Numbered from the stretch's first letter, positions 1-6,295 are shown. The stretch is 7,456 bases of DNA from an uncultured Alphaproteobacteria bacterium (GCA_937868035.1 CALMLK010000474.1:1-7456); one strand, 5' to 3'. Notes: generated from the letters alone by a model not told the origin. Translations and numbers: made by a program.

Positions 1-967
1 GCAATGCCGCACCCTTGGCAAACACCGCCAGCGCAGCGATGGCCGAGATGGTGATGAACACCCCCAGCCCCATGGCCAGCGTGGACAGGATTCCCGCCCA
101 GTAAAGCCCCATGCCCCAGGAAAACAGCAGCACCAGCAGCGCCCCCGAACAGGGCCTGAGGCCCACCGCCAGCGCCAATGACAAGGCCCGCCGCCACGAC
201 CAGTCTCCCCGGAGATCAGCCGCCGCCGGCACATGGGCATGGCCACAGCCGCAGTCCGGCCCGTGCACATGACCAGCCGGGAGTGATGCGGACATGGGCT
301 CCGCCAATTCGAAGCGGAAGCCGTCGTCTGCGCCCATCGCCACGCCTCCCGGCACGGGCGCCGGTGCGGAAACTGCCGCCGGCCGCCGCAGGCCGGTCCA
401 GATCAGATAAAGCCCGAGTCCCGCGATCATGAGATAACTGGCGCTTTCCAGGAAACCCGCCACGTCGCGCGCCATGCCGGCAGCGCTCCCCACCAGCGCC
501 AGCAACGCCGTCACGATGATGATCGCTGTCAGTGCCTGGAACAGGGCGCTCAGGGCGGCGATGGCGATGCCGCGCTTCAGGTCGTTCTGCGTGGCAACGA
601 GCCAGCCCGAAATCACCACCTTGCCATGCCCCGGACCGGCAGCATGGAAGACGCCATAGAGGAAGCTCACGAACACCAGCGTCCATCCCGCCTGCAGAGG
701 AGAATCGGACGCAAGTCCGCGGATCGCACCGGAGAGCCGGTGATAGAAATTCTGCTGCTTGTCCCGCGCCCAGCGCACCGGGTCCTCGCTGAACGGCGTC
801 TCGATGATCGACCCGTCGGGATTGCGGGGAGGCACCAGCAGCTTGCGCTTGTCGATCACGACCTTGGGCGGCGGTGGCGTTGATGCACCCTCCTGCGCCA
901 GCACCGGCAGCGCGAGCCCGCCCGCCAGCATCATCAGCACCAGAAGGGCGCGGATCACGAGCCGCAT
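1..967 (-). CDS. NicO/RcnA-family nickel/cobalt (metal) membrane transporter, 3' end cut by window
   Basis: This gene is incomplete: 322 codons are visible from the ATG at 967-965 and the frame is still open at base 1. Residues 1-24 look like a signal peptide or first membrane anchor (MRLVIRALLVLMMLAGG...LAQ). A soluble stretch to about residue 90 follows, then hydrophobic segments near 93-108, 133-160, 175-192, 260-284 and 288-316. The family signature HAAGPGHGK is at 108-116, and the second conserved stretch, GLRPCSGALL, is at 269-278. Between them a cytoplasmic or periplasmic loop carries a metal-binding-looking His/Cys cluster (H233, H235, C239, C241, H243, H245). NicO/RcnA relatives move Ni2+ or Co2+, and many are efflux pumps. 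The start codon lies inside the end of the DUF1007 gene (13-base overlap), so the two are probably translationally coupled. The zinc-type operon context makes zinc a possible substrate, which is inference. Family assignment is firm; substrate and direction are not known. Confidence 0.9.
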   Translation of the reverse strand, partial: MRLVIRALLVLMMLAGGLALPVLAQEGASTPPPPKVVIDKRKLLVPPRNPDGSIIETPFSEDPVRWARDKQQNFYHRLSGAIRGLASDSPLQAGWTLVFVSFLYGVFHAAGPGHGKVVISGWLVATQNDLKRGIAIAALSALFQALTAIIIVTALLALVGSAAGMARDVAGFLESASYLMIAGLGLYLIWTGLRRPAAVSAPAPVPGGVAMGADDGFRFELAEPMSASLPAGHVHGPDCGCGHAHVPAAADLRGDWSWRRALSLALAVGLRPCSGALLVLLFSWGMGLYWAGILSTLAMGLGVFITISAIAALAVFAKGAAL

Positions 968-1611
968 GTCACCACCATCGGGCGCGCGAAGAGCGAGCCG
1001 AAATCCTCGCCCGTGTCATTCACCCAGTCCGTGCCCTTGTCGGCGAGGAAGTTGCGCTTCTTCTCCAGTTCCTCATCGCTGAGGAACGGCTTCAGTTCCC
1101 AGCTGCAACCCTGTGGCAGCTTTCCCTCCACATCGACGGGATCATCCTTCACGTAGTCGAAGGAGATGAAGAAGTCGGGGTCATAGACCTTGTAATCGAA
1201 CACGCCCTTGCGCGGATCGGCCGGTGTCACCAGCGGGAAGACAAAGGCCAGCGTCAGGCGGTTGTTCTCGTAGATCTGCGTGTAGTCCGTGACCTTGCCA
1301 TGCGGCAGCGGCTTGTTGTTCTGCCGCATCATCGCGAAGTAGTCGCTCTCTGCAAGGTTCGCGATGTTCTCGTCGGTGAGCGGCTTGATCTCTTCTGGCC
1401 CATAGGTGCCGTCACCGTTCACATCGAGTCCATCGAGTGCGAAGCCGCTATAGGCTTCATCGAAGGTCCACTCCATGCGCACACCGGTGATGAAGCCCTG
1501 TGCATCCACCATGAGGCTCGTGCGCACATCGGCCCACACATGCGGATGCGCCCAAGCCGATGACAGGCCCACGCTGCAGAGAAAGACGAGAGAAAGGATG
1601 GGCCGCCGCAT
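955..1611 (-). CDS. DUF1007 family exported protein with EF-hand-like loop
   Basis: The product has 218 residues. An N-terminal signal peptide (about 1-21, ending SSAWA) would leave a mature N-terminus HPHVWADV, rich in potential metal ligands, so the protein should act in the periplasm. The DUF1007 family (also described as an uncharacterised transport-system periplasmic component) is commonly found beside NicO-type transporters, as here. Residues 63-74 (DVNGDGTYGPEE) match an EF-hand calcium loop: acidic or Asn side chains at loop positions 1, 3 and 5, Gly at 6 and Glu at 12. Two cysteines, C169 and C216, could form a disulfide after export. The ATG at 1611-1609 is preceded by GGAG (1616-1619) at good spacing. 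The gene follows znuA by 63 bases and overlaps the transporter gene by 13, which suggests one operon. The biochemical role is unknown; a metal-delivery or accessory role for the transporter is inferred from neighbourhood. Confidence 0.9.
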   Translation of the reverse strand: MRRPILSLVFLCSVGLSSAWAHPHVWADVRTSLMVDAQGFITGVRMEWTFDEAYSGFALDGLDVNGDGTYGPEEIKPLTDENIANLAESDYFAMMRQNNKPLPHGKVTDYTQIYENNRLTLAFVFPLVTPADPRKGVFDYKVYDPDFFISFDYVKDDPVDVEGKLPQGCSWELKPFLSDEELEKKRNFLADKGTDWVNDTGEDFGSLFARPMVVTCGS

Positions 1612-1674
1612 GTCGCTCCAAAATCCGATTCGACGCCTGCAATGATCGGAGAATGGGGCGAGAAAGTGAAGGCC

Positions 1675-2613
1675 TCACCCGGCGAGGCAGTCTTTCAGGC
1701 TCTGCGCCAGGGTGCGCAGCAATGTGCCGTAGGCCTGCTTGCCCGGCACCAGCGTGCTGCCGATGCCGTCGAGAACACCACTGCGGGCCGGCGTGTCCTC
1801 CGTCACGGCATCAGCCGCACGCGCCGAGAATTGCGGCTCACGGAACACACACACGGCACCCGATGCCTTGACGATGTCGCGCACCTCCTTCAGCCGCTGC
1901 GCCGACGGTTCGCTCGCGGCAAAATCCGTGATGCTTCCAGCCACCGTGAGGCCAAAGCGCCTTTCGAAATACTGGTAGGCGTCGTGCTGCACGAGAAACG
2001 GTTTGCCGCGCACATCCGCAAGGTCGCGGCGCAATGCGGCTTCCAGTGCGTCGATCTCCGCCGACAAGGCCGTGGCATTCGCAGCGTATTGCGACGCATG
2101 ATCGGGATCGGCTTTCGCCAGCGTCCCGGCAATCGCCGCCCCCATCAGCTTGGCATTCTCGGGATCGAGCCAGAGATGCGGGTCGTAGGCCGCCGTGCCA
2201 TCGGCATGGTCCTCCTCCGCTTCGCCCGCGTCATGCACATGCGCGGGAAAGGTGGCCCCCACGCGGATGGGCAGTTTCGTCAGGCCCGGCGTGTCCGAGA
2301 GGGCGACAAATGTCCGGCCGTTCACGGCATCGCTGCCACTCAATTCATCGAGCTTCAGTTCTAGGCCGTGGCCGATCATGAACATCACATCGGCGGAACC
2401 CAGCGCCTCGATCTGCCGCGGCGCGTAGGAGGCCTGGTGTTCACTGCTCAGCCCCTGCAACAGAAGCTCCGGCTCTGCGATGCCGTCCATGATCGACGCG
2501 ACGAGGGAATGCACCGGCACGATGGAGGCGATGACGCGGGGACCGGCCCACGCTTGTGGCGCGAAAACCGCGGTCCCGAGTGCGAGCGCTGCCAGGCAGG
2601 TGTTCAGGCGCAT
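1675..2613 (-). CDS. znuA: Zinc ABC transporter substrate-binding protein ZnuA
   Basis: The product has 312 residues, the usual size for ZnuA-type cluster A-I metal-binding proteins. A signal peptide spans about 1-23 (cleavage after AWA), so it acts in the periplasm, capturing Zn2+ for an ABC importer. The expected ligands are present: H59 (in SSEHQ), H146 (in DPHLWLDP), H210 (in LVQHDAY) and D282 (in VLDGIGS). Between the first two lies a short His/acidic loop (about 125-138: H125, H127, H136 with several Glu/Asp), typical of zinc rather than manganese members. C255 and C309 are placed like the disulfide pair of enterobacterial ZnuA. The start is supported by a strong ribosome site, GGGAGGGG at 2616-2623. 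A Zur-box-like palindrome sits just upstream. The permease and ATPase partners (ZnuB, ZnuC) are not in the window; they may lie elsewhere in the genome. Confidence 0.93.
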   Translation of the reverse strand: MRLNTCLAALALGTAVFAPQAWAGPRVIASIVPVHSLVASIMDGIAEPELLLQGLSSEHQASYAPRQIEALGSADVMFMIGHGLELKLDELSGSDAVNGRTFVALSDTPGLTKLPIRVGATFPAHVHDAGEAEEDHADGTAAYDPHLWLDPENAKLMGAAIAGTLAKADPDHASQYAANATALSAEIDALEAALRRDLADVRGKPFLVQHDAYQYFERRFGLTVAGSITDFAASEPSAQRLKEVRDIVKASGAVCVFREPQFSARAADAVTEDTPARSGVLDGIGSTLVPGKQAYGTLLRTLAQSLKDCLAG

Positions 2614-2631
2614 GGCCCCTCCCAGAGTTAG

Positions 2632-2652
2632 ATATGTTATAACATAACATAT
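2632..2652 (-). promoter_or_regulatory. Probable Zur operator upstream of znuA
   Basis: The bases ATATGTTAT-AAC-ATAACATAT form a perfect inverted repeat with 9-base arms around a 3-base centre. This strongly resembles known Zur boxes, whose core is ATGTTAT-N3-ATAACAT. The site is AT-only in its arms within otherwise GC-rich DNA and lies 18 bases upstream of the znuA start codon. Zur with bound zinc would be expected to block transcription here and release it under zinc shortage. The regulator gene itself is not in the window. The palindrome is seen directly; binding by Zur is inferred from motif and context. Confidence 0.85.
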
Positions 2653-2668
2653 ACAGGAGAACGATCAA
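2641..2668 (-). promoter_or_regulatory. Possible sigma70-type promoter for the znuA operon
   Basis: Read on the minus strand, TTGATC (2668-2663) and TATGTT (2646-2641) are separated by 16 bases and each match the -35 and -10 consensus at four of six positions. The -10 falls inside the palindromic operator, so repressor binding would occlude RNA polymerase. The start of transcription would fall near 2634, giving a leader of about 20 bases that carries the ribosome site. This is a by-eye prediction; other hexamers in the AT-rich repeat (for example TATAAC) could serve instead. Confidence 0.45.
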
Positions 2669-2761
2669 GTCCGGTTTTCTTCCCCGTGCGCACGCGATCG
2701 TGACGCCCCCGCGACTCTGCCTGCCTTGCGCGCCGTCCAATCCCCTGCCAGAGAGCCGGAC

Positions 2762-3505
2762 ATGGATTTGAATGTCAGCATCGGCGCGGCGCTTCTGGCG
2801 GGGGCTCTCAGCTTCCTCTCTCCTTGCGTGCTGCCGTTGGTGCCACCCTACCTCTGCTACATCAGCGGCGTCTCGCTGGACGATCTCTCCGGCGAAGAGG
2901 TGAAGGTCCAGAACCATCACCGCCTCCGCGTGATGCTGGCCGCCCTGTGCTTCGTGCTCGGCTTCACCACCGTCTTCGTGCTGTTGGGAGCCACGGCTTC
3001 CGCCGCCGGGCAGATGCTGCGCCAGTATCTTCCCGTGCTGACGCAGGTGGCTGGCATCGCCATCATCGTCATGGGGCTGAACTTCCTCGGGCTCTTCCGC
3101 CTCTCCTTCCTCGCGCAGGAGAAGCGCTACCATCATCCCGGCGAAGGCGTGACGCTGATCGGCGCTTACGGCATCGGACTTGCCTTTGCCTTCGGCTGGA
3201 CGCCCTGCATCGGGCCTGTGCTGGCCGCCATTCTCTCAGTGGCAGGATCGACGGAAAGCGTCAGCAAGGGCATGAGCCTGCTCGCCATCTATTCGCTGGG
3301 CCTCGGCATTCCCTTCCTCATCGCTGCCTTCAGCCTGGACACATTCCTCGGCTTCTCCCGCAAGTTCCGCCGCCACATGCCGAAGGTGGAGCGCGTCATG
3401 GGACTGCTGCTCGTCATCACCGGCGTCATGTTCCTCACGGGCTCCATGCAGACGCTCTCCTACTGGCTGATCGAGTGGTTCCCCGGTCTTGCATCCATCG
3501 GCTGA
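2762..3505 (+). CDS. ccdA: Cytochrome c biogenesis protein CcdA (thiol:disulfide interchange membrane protein)
   Basis: The product has 247 residues, the normal size of stand-alone CcdA. About six membrane segments are visible (roughly 5-27, 57-79, 91-113, 131-158, 171-193, 212-229). The two redox cysteines are in the conserved contexts LSPCVLPLVPPY (C22) and FGWTPCIGPVLAA (C149), so the active site is intact. CcdA carries electrons from cytoplasmic thioredoxin to periplasmic thiol proteins that keep apocytochrome c haem-binding cysteines reduced. I chose the ATG at 2762, which starts directly before the first membrane segment and follows an AGAG-rich stretch. An in-frame TTG at 2726 would add 12 unconserved-looking residues. 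The gene is divergent from znuA, with about 150 bases between starts, and is followed 32 bases later by the dehalogenase gene. No other cytochrome maturation gene is nearby. Confidence 0.9.
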   Translation: MDLNVSIGAALLAGALSFLSPCVLPLVPPYLCYISGVSLDDLSGEEVKVQNHHRLRVMLAALCFVLGFTTVFVLLGATASAAGQMLRQYLPVLTQVAGIAIIVMGLNFLGLFRLSFLAQEKRYHHPGEGVTLIGAYGIGLAFAFGWTPCIGPVLAAILSVAGSTESVSKGMSLLAIYSLGLGIPFLIAAFSLDTFLGFSRKFRRHMPKVERVMGLLLVITGVMFLTGSMQTLSYWLIEWFPGLASIG

Positions 3506-3537
3506 TGGCGTAGTCTGCCGCACGAGGACCAAGACCC

Positions 3538-4221
3538 ATGGCAGCGGCGAAACTGGAAGGCATTCAGGCCTGCGTCTTTGACGCCTATGGCACGCTGTTC
3601 AACGTGGCCGCTCCGGTGGAAAAACTCGCAGGTGAAATTGGGGACAAGGCGGTGGACCTGGCGCCCCTCTGGCGCCGCAAGCAGCTGGAATACACCTGGC
3701 TCCGAAGCCTCATGGGCGTGCATGCCGATTTCTGGCATGTGACGCGCGAGGCGCTCGACTATTCCCTCAAGCAACTCGACATCAATGAAGCGGGCCTCGC
3801 CGATGAATTGATGACGCTCTATCTCAAGCTCGATGCCTACCCCGATGCACTGGAGGGTCTCGCGGCGCTGAAGAAGAAGGGCAAGCGCACCGCCATTCTC
3901 TCCAATGGCTCGCCATCGATGCTCGATTCAACCGTGCGCCACGCCGGGATGGACAAGCTCTTCGATCACGTGCTGTCGGCCGAGGAAGTGGGAATTTACA
4001 AGCCCAGCCGCCGGGTGTACCGCCTCGCCATGCAGAAGCTGGTGATCCACGACACGCCATCGATCTGCTTTGTATCCGCCAACACCTGGGATGCACAGGC
4101 CGCAGCCCAATTCGGTTTCCAGGTGGTGCGCATCGCCCGCCAGTCCACCATCGACGATAACATTCCCGGCAAACCCGCCCGCGTGATCACCAGCCTCGTT
4201 GAGTTGGCGGAGCTGGTTTAG
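3538..4221 (+). CDS. Haloacid dehalogenase, type II (L-2-haloacid dehalogenase family)
   Basis: The product has 227 residues, the family's usual length. It is a cytoplasmic HAD-superfamily hydrolase, related to enzymes that convert L-2-haloalkanoates to D-2-hydroxy acids. Residues matching the catalytic set of characterised L-2-haloacid dehalogenases are all present: nucleophile D15 and T19 (DAYGTLF), R46 (LWRRKQLEYTWLR), S122-N123 (LSNGSP), K155 and Y161 (YKPSRRVY), and S180, N182, D185 (VSANTWDA). The nucleophile is followed by Ala-Tyr rather than by the second Asp of HAD phosphatases, which favours dehalogenase over phosphatase. The start has GAGGA at 3524-3528 in front of it. It is probably co-transcribed with ccdA (32-base gap). 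Its stop codon overlaps that of the facing methyltransferase gene. The physiological substrate is unknown; members of this family are often kept in genomes with no known halogenated growth substrate. Confidence 0.92.
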   Translation: MAAAKLEGIQACVFDAYGTLFNVAAPVEKLAGEIGDKAVDLAPLWRRKQLEYTWLRSLMGVHADFWHVTREALDYSLKQLDINEAGLADELMTLYLKLDAYPDALEGLAALKKKGKRTAILSNGSPSMLDSTVRHAGMDKLFDHVLSAEEVGIYKPSRRVYRLAMQKLVIHDTPSICFVSANTWDAQAAAQFGFQVVRIARQSTIDDNIPGKPARVITSLVELAELV

Positions 4222-4859
4222 CGCACCCTCAACACCAACCCGCGGCTGGGGGTGGTGCCGGTTTCGCCCGGCATTGATACATAGGGTTCCGTCTCTTCGG
4301 CGCGGCTCACACGTCCTTCTGATTCGAGGGCCGCCACGCGCTCCGCAAAGCCTGCCTCCCACAGGGTGTTCTTCACGGTCAGCACGATGATGCCGCCGGG
4401 CCGCGTGATGCGGATCAGCTCATCCAGACCTTCCGCGCCCACATGGCCGGAGGTGAAGACGCCCGCCGAGATGACACCGCCATAGCTGTCATCGGCAAAG
4501 GGCAAGGGACCGCCCAGCGCCAGCACATGAAAGGCGCAATAGCAGCCCTTGGTCTCAGCGACCTTCAGCATGCCCTCGGAAATATCGAGCGCCTCGACCC
4601 GCGGATAGCCCATGATCTGCAACCATTCTCCGATCAGGCCCGTGCCCGCCCCGGCATCCAGCAGGGGCGCTGTCCCTTTCGGCAGGTGGCGCGCCAGCAG
4701 GGCGAGGCAGATGGTGGGGTGGCGGTATCCGGCCTGCGCCATTTCCGCATCATAGGTCGCCGCCCACTTGTCGTAGAGGGCCGCCACGTCCGTCGTGCTT
4801 CGGGAGTCATAGACAGCTCCGAGAAAGCCGTCGTGCTTCGCGCCGTCACCTTGCCCCAT
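4218..4859 (-). CDS. Class I SAM-dependent methyltransferase (METTL27/WBSCR27-like)
   Basis: The product has 213 residues. It has the Rossmann-type S-adenosylmethionine fold signatures: motif I LLDAGAGTGL at 67-76, an acidic residue closing the second strand (D92 in ALDISEGML), and a later strand/turn ITRPGGIIVLTV at 151-162. The N-terminal region with VYDSRS and LYDKWAATYDAEM (16-40) followed by HP (47-48) resembles the WBSCR27/METTL27 group, whose substrates are poorly defined. The ATG at 4859-4857 is preceded by a GGAAGAG ribosome site. The frame stays open upstream to 5135 only as antisense of the kinase gene. It is divergent from the kinase gene with 42 bases between, which raises the idea of shared control or a shared small substrate; that link is inference. 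The substrate cannot be read from the sequence. Confidence 0.85.
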   Translation of the reverse strand: MGQGDGAKHDGFLGAVYDSRSTTDVAALYDKWAATYDAEMAQAGYRHPTICLALLARHLPKGTAPLLDAGAGTGLIGEWLQIMGYPRVEALDISEGMLKVAETKGCYCAFHVLALGGPLPFADDSYGGVISAGVFTSGHVGAEGLDELIRITRPGGIIVLTVKNTLWEAGFAERVAALESEGRVSRAEETEPYVSMPGETGTTPSRGLVLRVR

Positions 4860-4901
4860 GATCTCTTCCCAAAGTTGTTTTTTGCATGTTAGCGTTTTGC
4901 C
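4860..4901. other. Divergent intergenic region between methyltransferase and kinase
   Basis: This 42-base spacer separates two divergent start codons. It is AT-richer than the surroundings, with a run of six T and the stretch TTGTTTTTTGCATG. It must hold, or overlap, the promoters of both genes, parts of which would have to lie within the coding sequences. The methyltransferase side carries a clear ribosome site; the kinase side does not. I could not identify a convincing -35/-10 pair or operator by eye. Confidence 0.4.
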
Positions 4902-5804
4902 ATGACGCCAGAAGAAGAAAAAGACGCCCGCGACGCCATGCGCGTCATTCCCACCCTCTCGGCCTATTCCGGCCCCATTGAGCGCCTGGGCGGCCTGACC
5001 AACCGGGTCTACCGCGCCGGGAGCCATGTGCTGCGGATCCCCGGGAAAGGCACGGAGGAATACATCAACCGGAGCCATGAGGCGGAGGCAGCCCGTGTCG
5101 CCGCCATGGCGGGCGTGAGCCCCGAAGTGATCCACGCCGATCCACAGACCGGGGTGATGGCGACCGTACTGGTGCCCGATGCCGTGACCATGTCGCCCGA
5201 CGCCTTCCGAAGCCGCAAGGGCTCACCCGCCCGCGCCGGACTGGCACTCCGCCGCCTGCACACCTCGGGCGGTCTTTTCCCCTTCCGCTTCGAACTCTTC
5301 GCCATGATCGACGACTATCTCAAGGTGCTGGCAACCAAGGATGTGGACCTGCCGGACGGTTATCATGACGTGGTGCGCGAGGCCGACGCCATCCGCGCCG
5401 CACTGGCGCGCAGACCGGCCCCGCTTGTCGCCTGCCACTGCGATCCCTTGTGCGAGAACTTCATCGACACCGGCAGCCGCATGTGGATTGTCGATTGGGA
5501 ATATTCCGGCATGAACGATCCCATGTGGGACCTCGGAGATTTGTCCGTGGAAGCAGGCTTCGACAAGACGCAGGAAATGGAGATGCTGTCGGCCTATTTC
5601 GATGGCGCGCCCTCCGCCGCCGACCATGGCCGCATGGTGATCTACAAGGCCATGTGTGATCTGCTGTGGACGCTGTGGGGCCTGATCCAGCATGCCAACA
5701 GGAATCCGGCGGATGATTTTGCGGCCTATGCCCTCAACCGTTTCAACCGCTGCAAGACACTGATGGCGACGCCGGGGTTTGCCAGGCATCTCGCCGCTGT
5801 CTGA
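4902..5804 (+). CDS. Choline/ethanolamine kinase-like phosphotransferase (LicA/APH fold)
   Basis: The product has 300 residues and the aminoglycoside-phosphotransferase/choline-kinase fold. The N-terminal lobe has the nucleotide-loop-like LGGLTNRVYRAG (29-40) followed by HVLRIPG (42-48) and NRSHEAEAA (56-64), as in bacterial choline kinases. The catalytic loop is HCDPLCENFI (179-188: H179, D181, N186). The metal-binding Asp is D198 in IVDWEYSGMNDPMWDLGDL, close to the choline-kinase consensus. It would use ATP to phosphorylate a small alcohol such as choline or ethanolamine in the cytoplasm. No thiamine or lipopolysaccharide gene is adjacent to narrow this down. No Shine-Dalgarno sequence precedes the ATG at 4902; a second in-frame ATG at 4938 is possible, though AGAAGAAG lies rather far from it. 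The gene ends two bases from the end of the facing VOC gene. Family confidence is high, exact substrate moderate. Confidence 0.85.
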   Translation: MTPEEEKDARDAMRVIPTLSAYSGPIERLGGLTNRVYRAGSHVLRIPGKGTEEYINRSHEAEAARVAAMAGVSPEVIHADPQTGVMATVLVPDAVTMSPDAFRSRKGSPARAGLALRRLHTSGGLFPFRFELFAMIDDYLKVLATKDVDLPDGYHDVVREADAIRAALARRPAPLVACHCDPLCENFIDTGSRMWIVDWEYSGMNDPMWDLGDLSVEAGFDKTQEMEMLSAYFDGAPSAADHGRMVIYKAMCDLLWTLWGLIQHANRNPADDFAAYALNRFNRCKTLMATPGFARHLAAV

Positions 5805-5806
5805 TC

Positions 5807-6289
5807 TCAGGCGGCTTCGCCCCGCACCGCGGCCTCGATCGCCGCAACATCGATCTTGCGCATGGGCATCATCGCATCGAAGGCCCGCTTGGCAACAGCC
5901 CCGCCCTTCGCCATGGCGTCCGTCAGGACACGCGGCGTGATCTGCCACGACACGCCCCACTTGTCCTTGCACCAGCCGCAGGCGCTTTCCTCGCCGTGAT
6001 TGTCCACGATGGCATTCCAGTAGCGGTCTGTTTCAACCTGGTCATCGGTCGCGATCTGGAAGGAGAAGGCCTCGTTGTGGCGGAAGGCCGTACCGCCGTT
6101 GAGGCCAATGCACGGGATGCCGCAGACGGTGAATTCAACGAGCAGCACCTGGCCCTTCTTTCCATCGGGAAAATCCGAGGGCGCGTAGTGGATGCCCGTC
6201 ACCTTGCTGTCGGGAAATGTCTCCGCATAGAAATTCGCGGCCTCTTCGGCGTCGTGGTTGTACCACAGGCAGATTGTGCTCTTGTGCAT
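5807..6289 (-). CDS. VOC family protein, PhnB-like (3-dmu-9_3-mt domain)
   Basis: The product has 160 residues. It is a small vicinal-oxygen-chelate fold protein of the PhnB-like group, which databases have often mislabelled as a ubiquinone methyltransferase. Features of the group that can be seen are the N-terminal STICLWYNHDAEEAANFYAETFPDS (4-28), GLNGGTAFRHNEAFSFQI (62-79) and the tryptophan/cysteine motif CGWCKDKWGVSWQI (104-117). It is a soluble cytoplasmic protein of unknown reaction. The start has a textbook ribosome site, AGGAGGA at 6296-6302, six bases from the ATG. It follows the Asp-box protein gene by 59 bases and is probably in one unit with it. No function is assigned beyond the fold. 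Confidence 0.88.
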   Translation of the reverse strand: MHKSTICLWYNHDAEEAANFYAETFPDSKVTGIHYAPSDFPDGKKGQVLLVEFTVCGIPCIGLNGGTAFRHNEAFSFQIATDDQVETDRYWNAIVDNHGEESACGWCKDKWGVSWQITPRVLTDAMAKGGAVAKRAFDAMMPMRKIDVAAIEAAVRGEAA

Positions 6290-6295
6290 TGCTAG

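Noticed and set aside
874..1563. A 229-codon open frame on the plus strand opposite the DUF1007 gene
   Set aside because: It is the antisense shadow of a gene with a signal peptide, conserved family and ribosome site; its product looks like no family I recognise.
1672..1688. Small hairpin (GCCTC/GAGGC) at the znuA stop codon as a terminator
   Set aside because: The stem is only 5 base pairs with a 7-base loop and no T-run follows; the downstream gene is probably in the same operon.
1642..2364. A 240-codon open frame on the plus strand opposite znuA
   Set aside because: znuA has all its zinc ligands and a clear start. This frame is rich in Arg/His/Gly, as is typical of antisense translation of GC-rich genes.
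2726..2761. Upstream TTG start for ccdA
   Set aside because: It would add 12 residues before the first membrane segment with no ribosome site; the ATG at 2762 fits the family's normal N-terminus.
2441..3136. A 231-codon minus-strand frame spanning the znuA/ccdA intergenic region
   Set aside because: It crosses the znuA promoter and runs antisense through ccdA; its low-complexity Glu/His/Gln composition is that of a shadow frame.
4860..5135. N-terminal extension of the methyltransferase
   Set aside because: The extra 92 codons are antisense to the kinase start, and a good ribosome site precedes the ATG at 4859.
5805..5825. GGCG-GCTT-CGCC mini-hairpin between the kinase and VOC genes as a shared terminator
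   Set aside because: It has a four-base-pair stem, no T-run, and lies in the last codons of the VOC gene.
5223..5972. A 249-codon minus-strand frame opposite the end of the kinase gene
   Set aside because: It is antisense to the conserved HCDPLCEN and VDWE motifs of the kinase and overlaps the VOC gene in another frame.
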